The notes beneath the pieces were generated by a model, which saw nothing but the letters and a program-made list of their open reading frames with translations, did no database searches and was not told the origin of the DNA. This document shows positions 26,601 to 36,200 of a stretch of 64,000 nucleotides of DNA, piece after piece (the first letter of the stretch is position 1; every line of letters begins with the position of its first letter). Source of the stretch: Stictocephala bisonia. Its lineage: Eukaryota; Arthropoda; Insecta; Hemiptera; Membracidae. The DNA lies in the NCBI GenBank assembly GCA_035578905.1, contig JAQJVL010000110.1, forward strand, positions 744,001 to 808,000, read 5' to 3'. The position numbers and the translations under genes are program-made.

Positions 26601-26789
26601 TCAGTATATTTGCGAGATAGATACGCAAACCAATTTTATACATTTTTAATCAATAATTTTCACGTCAGCTGTAAGTTTGATGACAACAATCGGTCTGTGA
26701 AAGTTTTCAGAGTTGCAGCTGCTGGAAGTGTCTGTGAATGTGGCCAACCCGAATGGCAATGCTCCGTACATAGTGGAAACTTGGAATGA
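14519..26789 (+). CDS. TRMO: tRNA (adenine(37)-N6)-methyltransferase, 5 exons, 413 aa
   Basis: Exons 14519-14604, 18408-18737, 21313-21470, 22793-23124 and 26454-26789 join to 1242 nt with all phases closing and GT/AG introns. The family uses S-adenosylmethionine to N6-methylate t6A37 of ANN-decoding tRNAs (family knowledge). Residues 29-60 look coiled-coil, with Cys55 and Cys58 as CxxC. The TrmO beta-barrel begins near LQPIGFINTGF (85-95). NPEHSLEGLDGFSHMW (124-139), TRSPHRPCPIGLS (171-183) and TPVLDLKPYIP (206-216) are the family signatures; SPHRP sits in the SAM pocket. Residues 220-302 are an acidic, low-complexity linker. The C-terminal domain includes DPRSVY (349-354). Length is close to the human protein. 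An odd tail has Cys396, Cys398, Cys405 and His408. Intron 4 contains an antisense piggyBac element. Confidence 0.93.
15560..16110. repeat. GC-rich minisatellite with alternating 50/76-bp units
   Basis: The phrase CTGTAGCAGAGTGTCTTGG (with small changes) starts at 15623, 15700, 15771, 15821, 15897, 15948 and 16024. Spacings are 77, 71, 50, 76, 51 and 76 bp, multiples of about 25 bp, giving a higher-order period of about 127 bp. Filler blocks GAGGCCGCAGGCCGA and TTTCCCCC recur. The minus-strand open frames here are products of the repeat, not genes. Confidence 0.85.
17222..17640. repeat. Degenerate dispersed minisatellite locus
   Basis: Loose repeats of GTAGCCCACTCTCCTACCAT, GTAACCCATCTACCCACTCT and similar phrases. 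They resemble, with decay, the ACCCACC/ACGTACA minisatellite at 35070, 37217, 44870, 46255 and 57180. Confidence 0.4.
18408..18737 (+). CDS. TRMO: TRMO exon 2
   Basis: The acceptor TTTATTTCAG precedes 18408; the donor TG|GTAAGT is at 18738. It holds the CxxC (WRCSSC) and the start of the TrmO domain through FSHM. Confidence 0.9.
18738..21312 (+). other. TRMO intron 2
   Basis: 2.6 kb. Moderately GC-richer islands occur at about 19030-19300 and 19670-19860, with short open frames that match nothing recognised. No exon fits the reading phase between exons 2 and 3. Confidence 0.5.
21313..21470 (+). CDS. TRMO: TRMO exon 3 (SPHRP core)
   Basis: The acceptor TTTAATTTTCAG ends at 21312; the donor G|GTAAAC follows 21470. 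It codes ILFYFHKN, AKVAPPRLNGARVGVF and TRSPHRPCPIGLS, the most conserved block of TrmO. Confidence 0.95.
21471..22792 (+). other. TRMO intron 3
   Basis: 1.3 kb. At about 21560-21595 there is a fragment matching the end of the foldback repeat at 28273-28552 (AAGTTTGCTGATG...CTATC). At 21850-21930 there is an interspersed-repeat phrase (AAACGGATAAATCTATTTGG). No other feature was seen. Confidence 0.5.
22793..23124 (+). CDS. TRMO: TRMO exon 4
   Basis: The acceptor TTGTTGCTTTAG is followed by the exon; the donor is CAT|GTAAGT at 23125. It codes IYFSGVDMLDDTPVLDLKPY and a long acidic linker ending SPLPTH. The end is phase 0. Confidence 0.93.
23408..25458 (-). mobile_element. piggyBac element in TRMO intron 4
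   Basis: 2051 bp flanked by TTAA at 23404-23407 and 25459-25462. Inverted ends: CACGTTCACTGC on the left and GCACTGAACGTG on the right. The transposase lies on the minus strand, antisense to TRMO. The full length between intact ends with few frame breaks suggests a relatively recent copy, though an inactive one. The left terminal 17 bases recur alone at about 56577-56593. Confidence 0.9.
23588..25136 (-). pseudogene. piggyBac transposase, frameshifted
   Basis: Starts at ATG 25134-25136 (MAAACACGSVSDDDFDPSN). An acidic N-terminus leads into VWSNQTFGLRRISFTG and a Trp-rich helical region (MGSIRLNRYQDYWKTD). A frame break near 24625-24650 moves to the DDE domain (frame from 24572): first Asp in SMDECMVLWRGR, second in SVFMDNLYNSFELASKLL, third in MKGVDRGYHMN. 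A second break near 23935 moves to KEKLSLYDFRNELIGALLPP and a basic C-terminus (frame to 23588) where the usual Cys-rich domain is degenerate. It resembles PGBD4-type transposases. All three catalytic aspartates are readable but in broken frames. Confidence 0.88.
26084..26360 (-). repeat. SINE-like dispersed repeat, copy 2
   Basis: The longest well-preserved copy of the family with ATGGGCGAATATGGATTTCG. On the minus strand it ends in an A-rich AATAAATAAATTAAAA tail (26100-26125). The opposite end contains GATTGGGATCGAACTGAA, whose complement resembles a pol III B-box (AGTTCGATCCC). This suggests a tRNA-type head. Confidence 0.55.
26454..26789 (+). CDS. TRMO: TRMO exon 5 (C-terminal domain)
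   Basis: The acceptor TTGTTACAG ends at 26453. The exon starts VRVPEW and runs to the TGA at 26787-26789. It carries the C-terminal TrmO region (SRLEVIFSPQAENQL, DPRSVYLRDR) and a short Cys/His tail (CECGQPEWQCSVH). An ATTAAA about 80 bp after the stop could serve as a poly(A) signal. Confidence 0.9.
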   Translation, partial: VRVPEWISQTTTSRLEVIFSPQAENQLSSLELEENMTRVITDILREDPRSVYLRDRYANQFYTFLINNFHVSCKFDDNNRSVKVFRVAAAGSVCECGQPEWQCSVHSGNLE

Positions 26790-28272
26790 ACATCATTTCA
26801 AGATACACATCTGTAATTATCACTGTGATTATTTTGTTAAACACCCTCTCTTTTATTTAAGTGCAATATTAAATTAAGTTAGATTTTCTATGAATTGTAT
26901 ATGTACGTTAAAGATTATTTCTTCCCTATGTAGTTTCACATTTATACTGATTCAGTGAGTTATAAGTAGTGAATTGAGTATCACTGTTTAACATATTGCA
27001 TCGATAACTTTGCAACTGGAATGCAGCCTTGCTTATATTAGATATTTCTTGTTGGATTTACATGTTGCATTAGTTATTGAAAACGAAGCATGATATTTTT
27101 TCTAGTTCCTCTACAATGCATCTCATCAGTGTTTTGATATCAGACTAACTTGGAAGGCATAATTCCCTTAAACTAGAGTTAAAACACTTTTTTTACTTTA
27201 AAGTTGTTCCTTTGTTTTTAGTGCATTTCCGCTATCTTTTAGATTATTTTTTTATTACACAAAATATGAACAGTTTTTTAATAGTTACACTCTTCATCCA
27301 GGTTTTCCTTTTTGAACTTACCTTTACAGTTCAGTTTTCTCTGTTGAACTAACCATTCATTTTTATATTTTAAAATTGTTAAATGTTCATAGTTTTTATT
27401 GTAATAATGGCAATCATAAAATGTTCAACAAATATTGTTGTCTCATGTAGGTTTGTTTTAACAGCTGATCTAGTAACTTGAACCGTCTATTCTTAAAGTG
27501 TCTACTATTATATATTAATTATTGCCCATGACAAATTTAGTCTGTTTACAGTAATCACTAGAATACAACTCCAGATATAGTGTTTAACAATCTGAGAAAA
27601 CTTGTTTTAAGGTTTACATGTTTGTTAGGTTGTACGAACCATGTTTCAAAACAACTTGACATCATAGTGTTGTAGATTGAATGAGCAGAGGGTGCTGATA
27701 TTAATGGTGCCATTTAATGTGTCCATGTATAAGAAGGTTCTCTTTTCCTGTCCTTGCAGAGTCACAACTAACTCATTTTATTTTATATTAAATAACAAAA
27801 CACACCATAGACACTGAATATCACAATGAACAAAAAATAAGGTTTAATTTATTACAGTAAAGCACCCTATGTCTGGTAAACTAGAGACAGTCACAACTGA
27901 ACTGGTAAAAATTAAGTCTACAGTCCCTAAACATTTTTAACAATTTACCTATCTGTGTAGGCTATGATTTGTCTCCAGTTTACTAAGTACCACATCACAA
28001 TATGCCTACATCAACATCAAGTCCTTGGCCTAGGTTATGGGTAGTTGTGTGATTGTCTGTGCCACCTACTCATACTGCTGGATTAGATTCTCTGGAATTT
28101 GTTTTTGATTCAGTTATATAATTGTTGTCATTATTGTTACCCTCATTTTGTGGTTGATCAAAATCACCGTCAGATTAAATTAGTTCATACCTTATCTCTT
28201 TATATTTAATCTAAAATCAGTACTAAGTATTTACATACTTTAAGTTATGTTAAATGGCACTAGGGCAGGAAT

Positions 28273-28552
28273 TGGTATATTGAAGAGATAGGACATCAGC
28301 AAACTTACCTTAGAAGACAAGTTCACTAACACCAGAGTAGTAGTAACATATACAAAACAATCATATAATCACACGAATGTTCAAGTAAATAGAGAAAAAG
28401 GTGCTCTCTCTCTCTATTCTCCTGAAGAAAGTGCTAGTGGTACTGAAAATTCGTATGATAATGTGATTCTTGTGTATATGTTACTACTACTCTGGTGTTA
28501 GTGAAATTGTCTTCTAAGGTAAGTTTGCTGATGGCCTATCTCTCCAATATAC
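28273..28552. repeat. Foldback (inverted repeat) element, about 95-bp arms
   Basis: The left arm (about 28273-28370) and right arm (about 28455-28552) are inverted copies sharing AGTAGTAGTAACATATACA and the ends GAGATAGG...CAGCAAACTTACCTTAG. The loop contains a CT run and CTGAAGA...GAAAA, discussed as a hammerhead-like core. A fragment of the same arm lies at about 21560-21595. Confidence 0.75.
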
Positions 28553-28558
28553 TAAGTA

Positions 28559-28744
28559 TTTACATAATAACTATACATCGGCTGTTCATTTGTCATTGGG
28601 CTATTAATTAATGATACTTTCTAAGGAATAGTCGGCCTTAGTTTGTAACAATGACTACATTCGCTCATCTACACTCATTCGAAATCCATATTCACCCATA
28701 TATTGACGATCGGCGTCTTATGAATAAAAAATAAATCAAAATAA
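28559..28744 (+). repeat. SINE-like dispersed repeat, copy 3, with target duplication
   Basis: Body of the ATGGGCGAATATGG family in plus orientation, ending in an AATAAAAAATAAATC tail. It is flanked by a 10-bp direct repeat ATACTAAGTA (28549-28558 and 28745-28754), as expected for target-primed insertion. Confidence 0.7.
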
Positions 28745-29069
28745 ATACTAAGTAATAAAAAGTATTATAAGTTTGTTTTAGTGTGGAGGAAAAGTTATGA
28801 ATTGCACCTATAAAGCTCACCTTTTAGCGAGCATTCATCTGTATTATTGCAGACTCTTAGGTGCCTTATTTTGAGAAATCTTTTAAAACTACATATTAAA
28901 CATATTTTCATTCATAATTAAGGTATATTTTATTGATAATAAACATGAAACAATAATTAAAATCTGACAATCATAGATTTTGTTCTTTAACTATAAAGTA
29001 TTTCATAGTGAAAAGTAAAAAAATAGTTTTACTCATTTTTCAAGACTATTTGTTCATTGATTATTCATT

Positions 29070-29245
29070 TGTCAGACACCAATTGTAGAGATATGGGCGA
29101 ATATGCAGGTCGAATCAGTGTGATGAGTGTAGGTGAACAAGTGTAGTCATGGTTTCTAACAAAGTTAAAAAGTTAAACTGTTGAGAAAGAAAGGGACCTT
29201 TCTAAAGAGAAAGGACCATTTATAATAGCCCAATAGCCAAGGGTA
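29070..29245 (-). repeat. SINE-like dispersed repeat, copy 4
   Basis: Contains GAGATATGGGCGAATATGCA, then GTGTGATGAGTGTAGGTGAA, and ends with AATAGCCCAATAGCC as in the other copies. More diverged than copies 2 and 3. Confidence 0.6.
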
Positions 29246-30146
29246 TTTCTTTTTGTTTTGTTAAAAAAAAAACTACATGTTTTTATAAATATAAAAAAAA
29301 AAAAAAACATTGGTTAGTGGAATCAATCGTATGTGAAAGACCACACTGTGGCATAGCAGAGCAAATATGGGTTTGAGGGGAAGTTGTAAGCAGTTACTCA
29401 CAACTGCCTTCAGTCCTGCAGTAAGAAATTAGTCAGCCAGTGATTGGTAGTTACTTTTTTCTGTGGGCACTGAATGTTGTGCCACCATTGAAGTGGGAAA
29501 CGATTTCAATTTTCTATAATGTTTTGTATATTGCAAACGTACACTCAGCAGGTGTTCACTTTCTATATGGACCATAACAAATATTTCCACAAATTAGTTG
29601 TGAAAGGAAATAATTGTTATTTATTAATTACTAAGTCTCAATTTTTATCCCTCAGTCGTGTTGACTCATGCTGTGACTCATTATTTTCACCAGACTCAAC
29701 TGATTTCAATGATCAAAATATATTTATGAGTATAATTTGATTTATTGAGAGTTTCAAGATTTAGGGCCTGAAATGTAGTTGTTCCAACTTCATAAAACTC
29801 ATTTTCACGATTATTTAAGATATAGATTGTATTTTTCTCCTTATTTATAATAATTATGGTTGCTAAAAAATGGCTAGTGTTTTCCTGAAAACATGATCAC
29901 TTATTTAATTTCCCTCCTCAGAATTCTCTTCTCTAATTCCACATGGGGGCAAAATATCAGAACCTTGTGTATACATCTATGAAGGAGGCCTACATGTTAA
30001 TAAAAGGTAAACTAGTTGATCTGTCATCTCCTTAGAATTATAAGCATTAATTGTTTGTTATGTTATTACATGGTTACGGTTTGTAATAAAGACAAATATT
30101 TTATGGTAAAATAACATTATTATTAACTTTTTTATCATAAGGTCGG

Positions 30147-30251
30147 TCATTTCAAGAATCCATAGCGTTCCCGCTTCTCTCCAAGATTCTCTTCTTCTTT
30201 TAATACTCTGGCTAGCTCCTTATTCAGCATTAAGCCAATTTCTTTACCAGC
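30147..30251 (-). CDS. EXOSC7: EXOSC7 exon 6 (C-terminus and stop)
   Basis: The acceptor GTTTTAG precedes GCTGGTAAAG. It codes AGKEIGLMLNKELARVLKEE and ends GFLK with TGA at 30147-30149. Helical C-terminus of the family. Confidence 0.92.
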   Translation of the reverse strand, partial: AGKEIGLMLNKELARVLKEEENLGEKRERYGFLK

Positions 30252-33200
30252 CTAAAACAAAAAAGCACACATTAAATTGATAAACTTTGAGAGTGTGAGA
30301 TAAACAGGGTAAATTTTAATTAGAAAAAAGTAACATTGCCAGATAGAAAATGTATCAGTAAAGAACTTTTTTTTAGTTTATTACAAGAAATAAACTACCA
30401 AATGTAATACAGATTTATTTCTTGTACTGGTAAATAATTTGTGCAGTAGCTGTATGTAATTTAATGTTCATGACAGATGACATGCATTTTGTGAACTTTA
30501 AATCGCATGATTAGTGAATTGTTAATAGTGATTGAAGCCACATTTGTATGATGCAAGGTGTTCATGCATCATTCACTGCTACATATGGGGTTGTCCCTAA
30601 ATTACGTAACGCCTGAAGGGAGGAAGGATTTTATTTGGCAGCGTTATGCACCGTTACGAGGGAGGGTCAGTGCGCAGACGCATCGTTATGTAATTACTAA
30701 ACCTCAAAAATTTGTTATTTAAAAAAATTTTCTAACGTTAATATATCCTTCCCCATTATAAAACAAATGGAACATAGTCTAAACAACGATTTTATCATTA
30801 ATCAAAATATGCATGAAAGTGGATGACAAATATTGTTGGTGACAATGTTACGTAATATTTAAGGGGGTTTAGTATTACCATTACAAGTCAGTTACACAGG
30901 GGGGAGGGGGATCTGAAAAGGCCAGTTTTAACGTTACATAATTTAGGGACGGCCCCTATCATTTTTGTCCGAGTACGCCAGAGCTTTCATAGCTCTCAGG
31001 ATATAGAGCTATGATTTTAAAATAGCCAAAGTCACATTTCAATAGCCAGACTGCTTAATTTAAAATTTTTCATCATAAAGTAGATAATTAAAAATTTTTT
31101 TGCAAATAGTTAAGTTTACTAAATTATTTTTAGATGTAATATATGTTTAAGATTTCTTGTCCCCTTATACATTGTTTTACACATTCAGTGTGAGCGACTC
31201 TCATGGGAGCCAGCCACAACTCTACTCAGATGCTGCCAACTCCCATCGGAGTTAATCTACCTCTTCAACATTTTCAAACATTTCACTGATAGTTAAATTA
31301 TTTCATCAAATAAAATAATTTTGTATTATTGGAGAGGTGCAAACAGTTATTTGCAACTTAGAAAATATGAGTCACTCCCAGAATGCTGCCCCTGGGAGCC
31401 AAAAACTAATGACGTCATTTTTGTAGTCATAACAACAACAAAAAATAAAACTTGTAAGTATTTATATCAATTTCAAGGGGAGTTTTAGTTAATATTCTGA
31501 AAAAAATTTACCATTTTGGGGACGTTTTGCATATTTTCTGTAACAGTGAATGAATAACTTGAACAAGCAATCAAAGTTACTCATGAGGCCTCTAGAAAGT
31601 TGTAAAAAAATATATATATCTCTTCTTAACAAAATTATTGAAGCTAGAGTAGAGACTCCTAAAAACATACAATGGAACATCATGATATCCAAACATATTT
31701 TTCATAGTACCATCAATATTAAAATCGTTAACTATGAAAGTAATGAGTAATCCATATAAAAGAGGCCACTAAAAGGTGTGTAGATAAAACTGATTGGTAC
31801 ATACTTGATATTGACAATTCAGGACTAAAGAGCACTCCTCAGATATGTTCAAATACACTTGCAGAGCTACACCATCAGAACTTAGCTTAAAATACCAAAG
31901 TTAACAACTTATATCATTAGATATTGGAAAAAAATATTTAAGGAGTAGAGATGAGAATAAAAGTAAGTTAATATTCTTAATAACATTTGGTTTATTTAAT
32001 CAAGTATACTTAGTAGTGATAAATTACTGGTGTTAAAACACTTTTATGAATCATTGCATGATTGTTTTTCATCTCCAAGTCAGCTGAGTAACTTGACTTT
32101 TTTTTATATATTCCTGATTGGAGGATATCAGTCTCGCTTCATGCAACAATTAAAGTCCTAAAAGTGATACAAGTCCTCTAATTCCCCGCCATTAGTGTTC
32201 ACTTTTGCAGACATGCTGTAACATTTCTTTAAGCAGCCATATTCTTAAAATATTAAGTGTCAGTACATATTTTTTCAGAATTATCTGTAGAATCACAAAA
32301 TCCAATATATACTAGTTGTGCAATTGAATAAAGACATTGACACTTTCATTTACTATAATCATAGTAAATTTACAATCTTGGTACAATTTTCGTATTATAT
32401 GTTTGATAACAGCATTTTTACTGAATGAAAAACTGAGCATGTACTTAACCACTAAAATTTAAATGACTGCAACTTTTCATGGTTGGAAACTGTACCTTGA
32501 GAGCGTCTTTAAGAGTCTGTGTGTGGAAACTGCCCACACCAGTCTTAAAAATAGATGTAATTTTACAATCGGGTGTTACAGCAATGACAACACTGGCAGC
32601 ACCACACGTCTCCTCTTCAGCCGTTGGATCAACCACACAATGGTCGCCAATCTGTAACCCAAAACATTTAGTTTTTTTAAACGTATTTCATACAAAGATA
32701 ATTCATTCAAGTATGATTTTCCTTGTAAAATAATAAAATTCATATACTGTACTTTAAGTATTGGCACTCAAACATAGGACTAATTCACATTTTTTCAGTG
32801 GTGGGTTCATAAAATATGATCATGAAGTTTACCTTTGAAGACGCTTTCCTGTAAAAGTATACCCCTAAAGTGTATATAATTAACCTCAATGTTAGTTTTG
32901 TTTTAGGTGCTTTTTTTAGATACCTTTTCACTTTAAAGACAGTCAATAAAATTATACCATAATGTTATCAGTAATAATTACTTTCTGCTGTACTGGTTCG
33001 CCCCCTTACTCTATCAGAATAAGTTCCTCGCACAGATCAACTTATAAGGAACTATATTAAACAGGATACCATTAAGTTGTTAGTTTCCTGTGTGTGATAA
33101 CCTCTACACTGCACCCAGCAAAGTCATCACAAACCCTACTCAAAACACCTACGAGGGAATTCTAATAAACTGCCAAATTATACTTTGGACCATCTTCTTT

Positions 33201-36200
33201 GTTCCAATAGGTACTTAAAAAACAGTAAAACATGATTCATTAAGAATGGAGCTAAATATCAAGCAGTTGCCTGAAAAATTGTGATCTAACTCTTTTAAAC
33301 TGGTAACTTTCTAATACGACTTTTTATTAAATATTATGACAAATTTCCCCTTACATTTCTATGATCTACAATAGAGATGCATCAATATTGGTTTTACTGA
33401 CTACAACATGAGAGATAGTTCTTTATTTTTATTCTGAAAGTTTTGTATTTGTGATGATTTATTAGGATTTTTGAAGGATTTGTTAAATTTTTCAAACTTA
33501 GTTCAAACAGTAAAGCTTGGCAGACTATTTAATGATATACGTGTTTAATTTTAAAGTCCCTAATAATATGAAGTCAAGAATCTTATTACAAATAGTTTGA
33601 TAAAATATTGTTCAATGATAACTACTCAATGCTCAAAAATATAATTCTTTAAATTTAGAAATTTTTACACCAGTCTGCATTTAAAACTGGCTAATGGTAT
33701 AAAATAAGCTGGCGATCTATTTATTTGACATGCCGTAATTTATTTTATTCAAATCTTTGTGATGAAACCCTTGCTTTATGGAAAAATGATGATCATAGCA
33801 GAATTAAACTTGTGGTTTATACAGTTTTCTATTCATGAAGGATGAGAGGTGAGACCACCACTTGATACGGCATATCTCATTAACCTACATCAAACGTGAC
33901 TTCCTATCCAGTTGACTAGTGACTGAGAAAGGGCTTGTGGCACCAAAAAAAATTCACCAACTTTATCTGTATTTTTCCTGTATCTAGTTTACCAAGAAAA
34001 CTGCTTTGTGGTTTCACTCTTAACTGACATATGTACTGAGAAAATATATTCTTAATGTTTTCTGCTTTTTTACTTGTTTACTAATACATACACATTCTAT
34101 GGTATTTTTATTTGATAAATATGACATTTTATTTTGCAATTAATACTATTTTCAGAAGTATGTGGTGTATTACATAGAAAAATAGGAACTCATATTAGAC
34201 TAATAATACTGAATAGCTCTACTATTTTAAGTTTAAAATTTTCAAAAATTGCAACAAACAACATTCATTCTATAAAGAGCATCTACCTGAGCAACCAACA
34301 CTGAAAGTAGAGCTATTGTATAATGTTTACCTTGCATAAGGTGACCATAATAGGTGCAGTGGACACATCCAAGGTCCAACAGTCGAAGGCATCGTCCGAG
34401 AGAGTAAGATCAACTTGGCCACCATCCAACTCTGCCCCTGTCACTCTCGGCACTCGTGTATTATGGAGAGCAGCCTGCAAACAGACATGCGTTGTCACTA
34501 TAATATCACATGAAGCCATCTTTTTATTGTTGAAATTCTATTAATCTAAATGTTTGTTGTACTTTTTCACCAACAGAATTTTGGAGTTCATTTGTAAGTG
34601 TACCTGCTTTACCTCTCTTCTGGTCTGAATATCCTCAAAATTTCTAGACTTCAACAATAAATTTAATATACCTGATACACTTTGCTCTAAAATTTATTTA
34701 GTAGACATTTGTGCAATTCCTACTTTATCTTCAATACAGAATGAAAAACCTTCTTCCTCAATATGAAATGAAAAATGACGTTATTGTATTTTTCTTTACA
34801 CATGTCACTTCTTACACTTAAACAATTGGATCTATTAGAAGGCTTCCAACAAATTAATGAATTCCTTTAATGCATTTTTAGTGGTTATATGTATGTAACC
34901 TAGGATGCCGTTTGGCTGATGATTTATTTTTATGGAAAGCCCCTGAGTATTTTTTATTATCAATGCTGTTCTCCCTATACAGACGCTGCGGCATCTATAG
35001 TGTTGGCTTGTAAATGGCGTACATTTGGCTTTTTTTGGGTGATATTACTCAATACTTACTAAGGTTATTTCTGCACCCGTACACGTACAGTGGTATTGGC
35101 CCACCCTCCTACCTGTACCCGTACAGTGGTATTACAATCAAAGAAAACCATAAAGGTTGATGGTACAGTATTCAATGCTTTCAGAACTGAATGTAGGAAA
35201 AACTGGTGGTTGCCATTTTTTAATCAAAGAATCATAAAATGTCAACATAATAAAGGAATATACAGTATTTAACTTCATAGGGGTAATAGATATAAGAGCT
35301 AAATCTGTGGTATGTCATATTTAAGGTTCTTTACTTAAAAATGAATGTGCAAAATTTATTGATTTTTAACCATGTAAATACACTTATATAGACTAATTAT
35401 ATTCATAATTTAAACAGTTTCTTACCTAGCTACTTGTTGACAAAAACTTCAAAGGATGAAATATGACATACCAAAAAATGCATTACAATACACGAGAGTA
35501 ATCCAGAAAGTAACCTCCGTTTTGAAATAAAAATTAATCCAGTGAAGATAGAACAATTTTATTATATACATCTTACAACTACAACTTTACTTTATTTTTC
35601 CACATAGTTACCAAATCGATTTAAGCACTTGTCATATCTTTTGACATTCTTATCAATTCCTTCCTTGTAAAAATCTGCCGCCTGTGAGTGGAGCCAACCT
35701 GTCACTGCGTTTCGGTACCCAACGAGGACAAAACTTGTGGCACCCCAGTTTTTCTTTCACTATCTCGTGTAAGAGGCTTCGAGAAACTTCAGGAAAGTGG
35801 TCAGAAAGTTCCGAGATCGTGAATTAATGATTCTCACGAACCTTTTCGTTCTCTTTGCTCAGAAGGTCATTACTGACAAGAGGCCTACCACTCCTTTCTT
35901 CAACGTGAATGTTTGTTCTGCCATTTTAAAAAAACCGTAACCACTGACGAACTACACCTTCACTCATAATGTTTGTGCCATAAACAGCACACAATTCATG
36001 ATCAATTCCGGCTGCTGAGTGATTTTTTGCCAAAAGAAATCGTATAACACTACGTACTTTCTATCGCCCCACTCATGTTTTAAGGCTTTAACTGGACAAC
36101 GTGTGATCGTACGATGCTCCACCTTGCACAGTTGGAAGCGTACTGAGCTGCTGCGCGCGCCGATGTCAGTATGGCGGCGCTACTCTCACTACTTCACGCA

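Larger units (their letters stand above)
26790..30146. other. Intergenic between convergent TRMO and EXOSC7
   Basis: 3.4 kb containing the two 3' UTRs, a foldback repeat (28273-28552) and two SINE-like copies (28559-28744 and 29070-29245). No gene was seen in 26900-28270 or 29250-30140. Confidence 0.55.

Noticed and set aside
31180..31400. Possible piggyBac MITE beginning CATTCAGTGTGAGCG
   Set aside because: The flank is not TTAA and no opposite end was found.
32463..32733. Plus-strand open frames over EXOSC7 exon 5
   Set aside because: The minus-strand frame has the conserved RRP42 motifs and correct splice sites.
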